Source: an uncultured Ruminococcus sp.
Lineage (GTDB): Bacteria > Bacillota > Clostridia > Oscillospirales > CAG-272
Direction of reading: 5' to 3'
Assembly: GCA_902766575.1 (NCBI GenBank)
Contig: CACXED010000043.1
Coordinates: 1-13,610 of the forward strand
Length of the DNA stretch: 13,610 nucleotides
Part shown: piece after piece, positions 13,526 to 13,610 of the stretch
Layout: each line of letters starts with the position of its first letter
Position numbering within the stretch: the first letter of the stretch is position 1
Notes under the pieces: model-generated
Databases searched by the model: none
What the model was told of the DNA's origin: nothing
Seen by the model: the letters and a program-made list of their open reading frames with translations, nothing else
Translations under genes and position numbers: made by a program

Positions 13526-13610
13526 TTCTAAGTGCGCAGATGCGATGACTTGCTTCGCAAGTCGTCAATTTCTTTCGTCAGACGATACAAAGAATCCGAT
13601 CAGTTGCTTC
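13507..13610. mobile_element. Possible end of a dispersed repeat or mobile element
   Basis: No gene is visible. After the second 19-bp repeat come a near-perfect 10-bp hairpin with loop TTC (13544-13553 with 13557-13566) and an inverted pair TTCTTT/AAAGAA (13570-13575, 13589-13594). Dense short palindromes beside a repeated GGCAATACCGCACAA-type sequence look like the terminus of an insertion sequence or MITE running off the right edge. No transposase is visible, so this call is tentative. Confidence 0.3.

Overview
The window looks like a carbohydrate- and phosphoester-scavenging accessory region of an anaerobic Clostridia-type Firmicute (Oscillospirales-like gut lineage is my guess). Supporting signs are strong AGGAGG ribosome binding sites, sigma-A promoters of the TTGACA-17-TATAAT type (often with an extended -10, TGG before TATAAT), lipoprotein sugar-binding proteins, a GH51 arabinofuranosidase, and DeoR and AraC regulators. 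No taxonomic marker gene is present, so the assignment is an inference.

Layout. (1) 1-784, minus: a lipoprotein solute-binding protein (SBP1) cut by the left edge. (2) 785-960: divergent promoters with a perfect 6-6-6 palindrome likely to be an operator. (3) 961-4554, plus: a probable operon of a DeoR-family regulator, an alkaline-phosphatase-superfamily phosphodiesterase, an EutH-family transporter and a PHP-type phosphoesterase. (4) 4555-4953: no protein gene. It holds consecutive stem-loops with internal direct repeats, an orphan 3' end of a tRNA and a strong intrinsic terminator. (5) 4954-5778, minus: an AraC regulator, divergent from (6) 5899-9455, plus: a zinc-ligand-poor MDR dehydrogenase, a Gfo/Idh/MocA oxidoreductase and a second solute-binding lipoprotein (SBP2). 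(7) 9550-9594: a hairpin between convergent units. (8) 12544-9628, minus: GH51 alpha-L-arabinofuranosidase followed by a third solute-binding lipoprotein (SBP3). (9) 12658-13458, plus: a second AraC regulator divergent from the arabinofuranosidase, with abutting -35 boxes. (10) 13459-13610: repeat-rich DNA resembling the end of a dispersed or mobile repeat.

How it works together. Each metabolic module has its own one-component regulator beside it (DeoR, AraC, AraC), transcribed either as first gene of the unit or divergently. Three paralogous binding proteins (shared PWW motif, shared EF-hand-like calcium loop) provide capture of sugars or glycosides, yet no ABC permease or ATPase gene is present, so they must use transport components encoded elsewhere. 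The GH51 enzyme has no signal peptide and would cut imported arabino-oligosaccharides in the cytoplasm. The MDR plus Gfo/Idh pair suggests redox catabolism of an imported sugar, glycoside or polyol. The DeoR operon couples an EutH-like permease to two phosphoester-cleaving enzymes without any ethanolamine ammonia-lyase or microcompartment gene. This is the most unusual gene set in the window; the structured tRNA-like region at 4622-4823 is the most unusual non-coding stretch.
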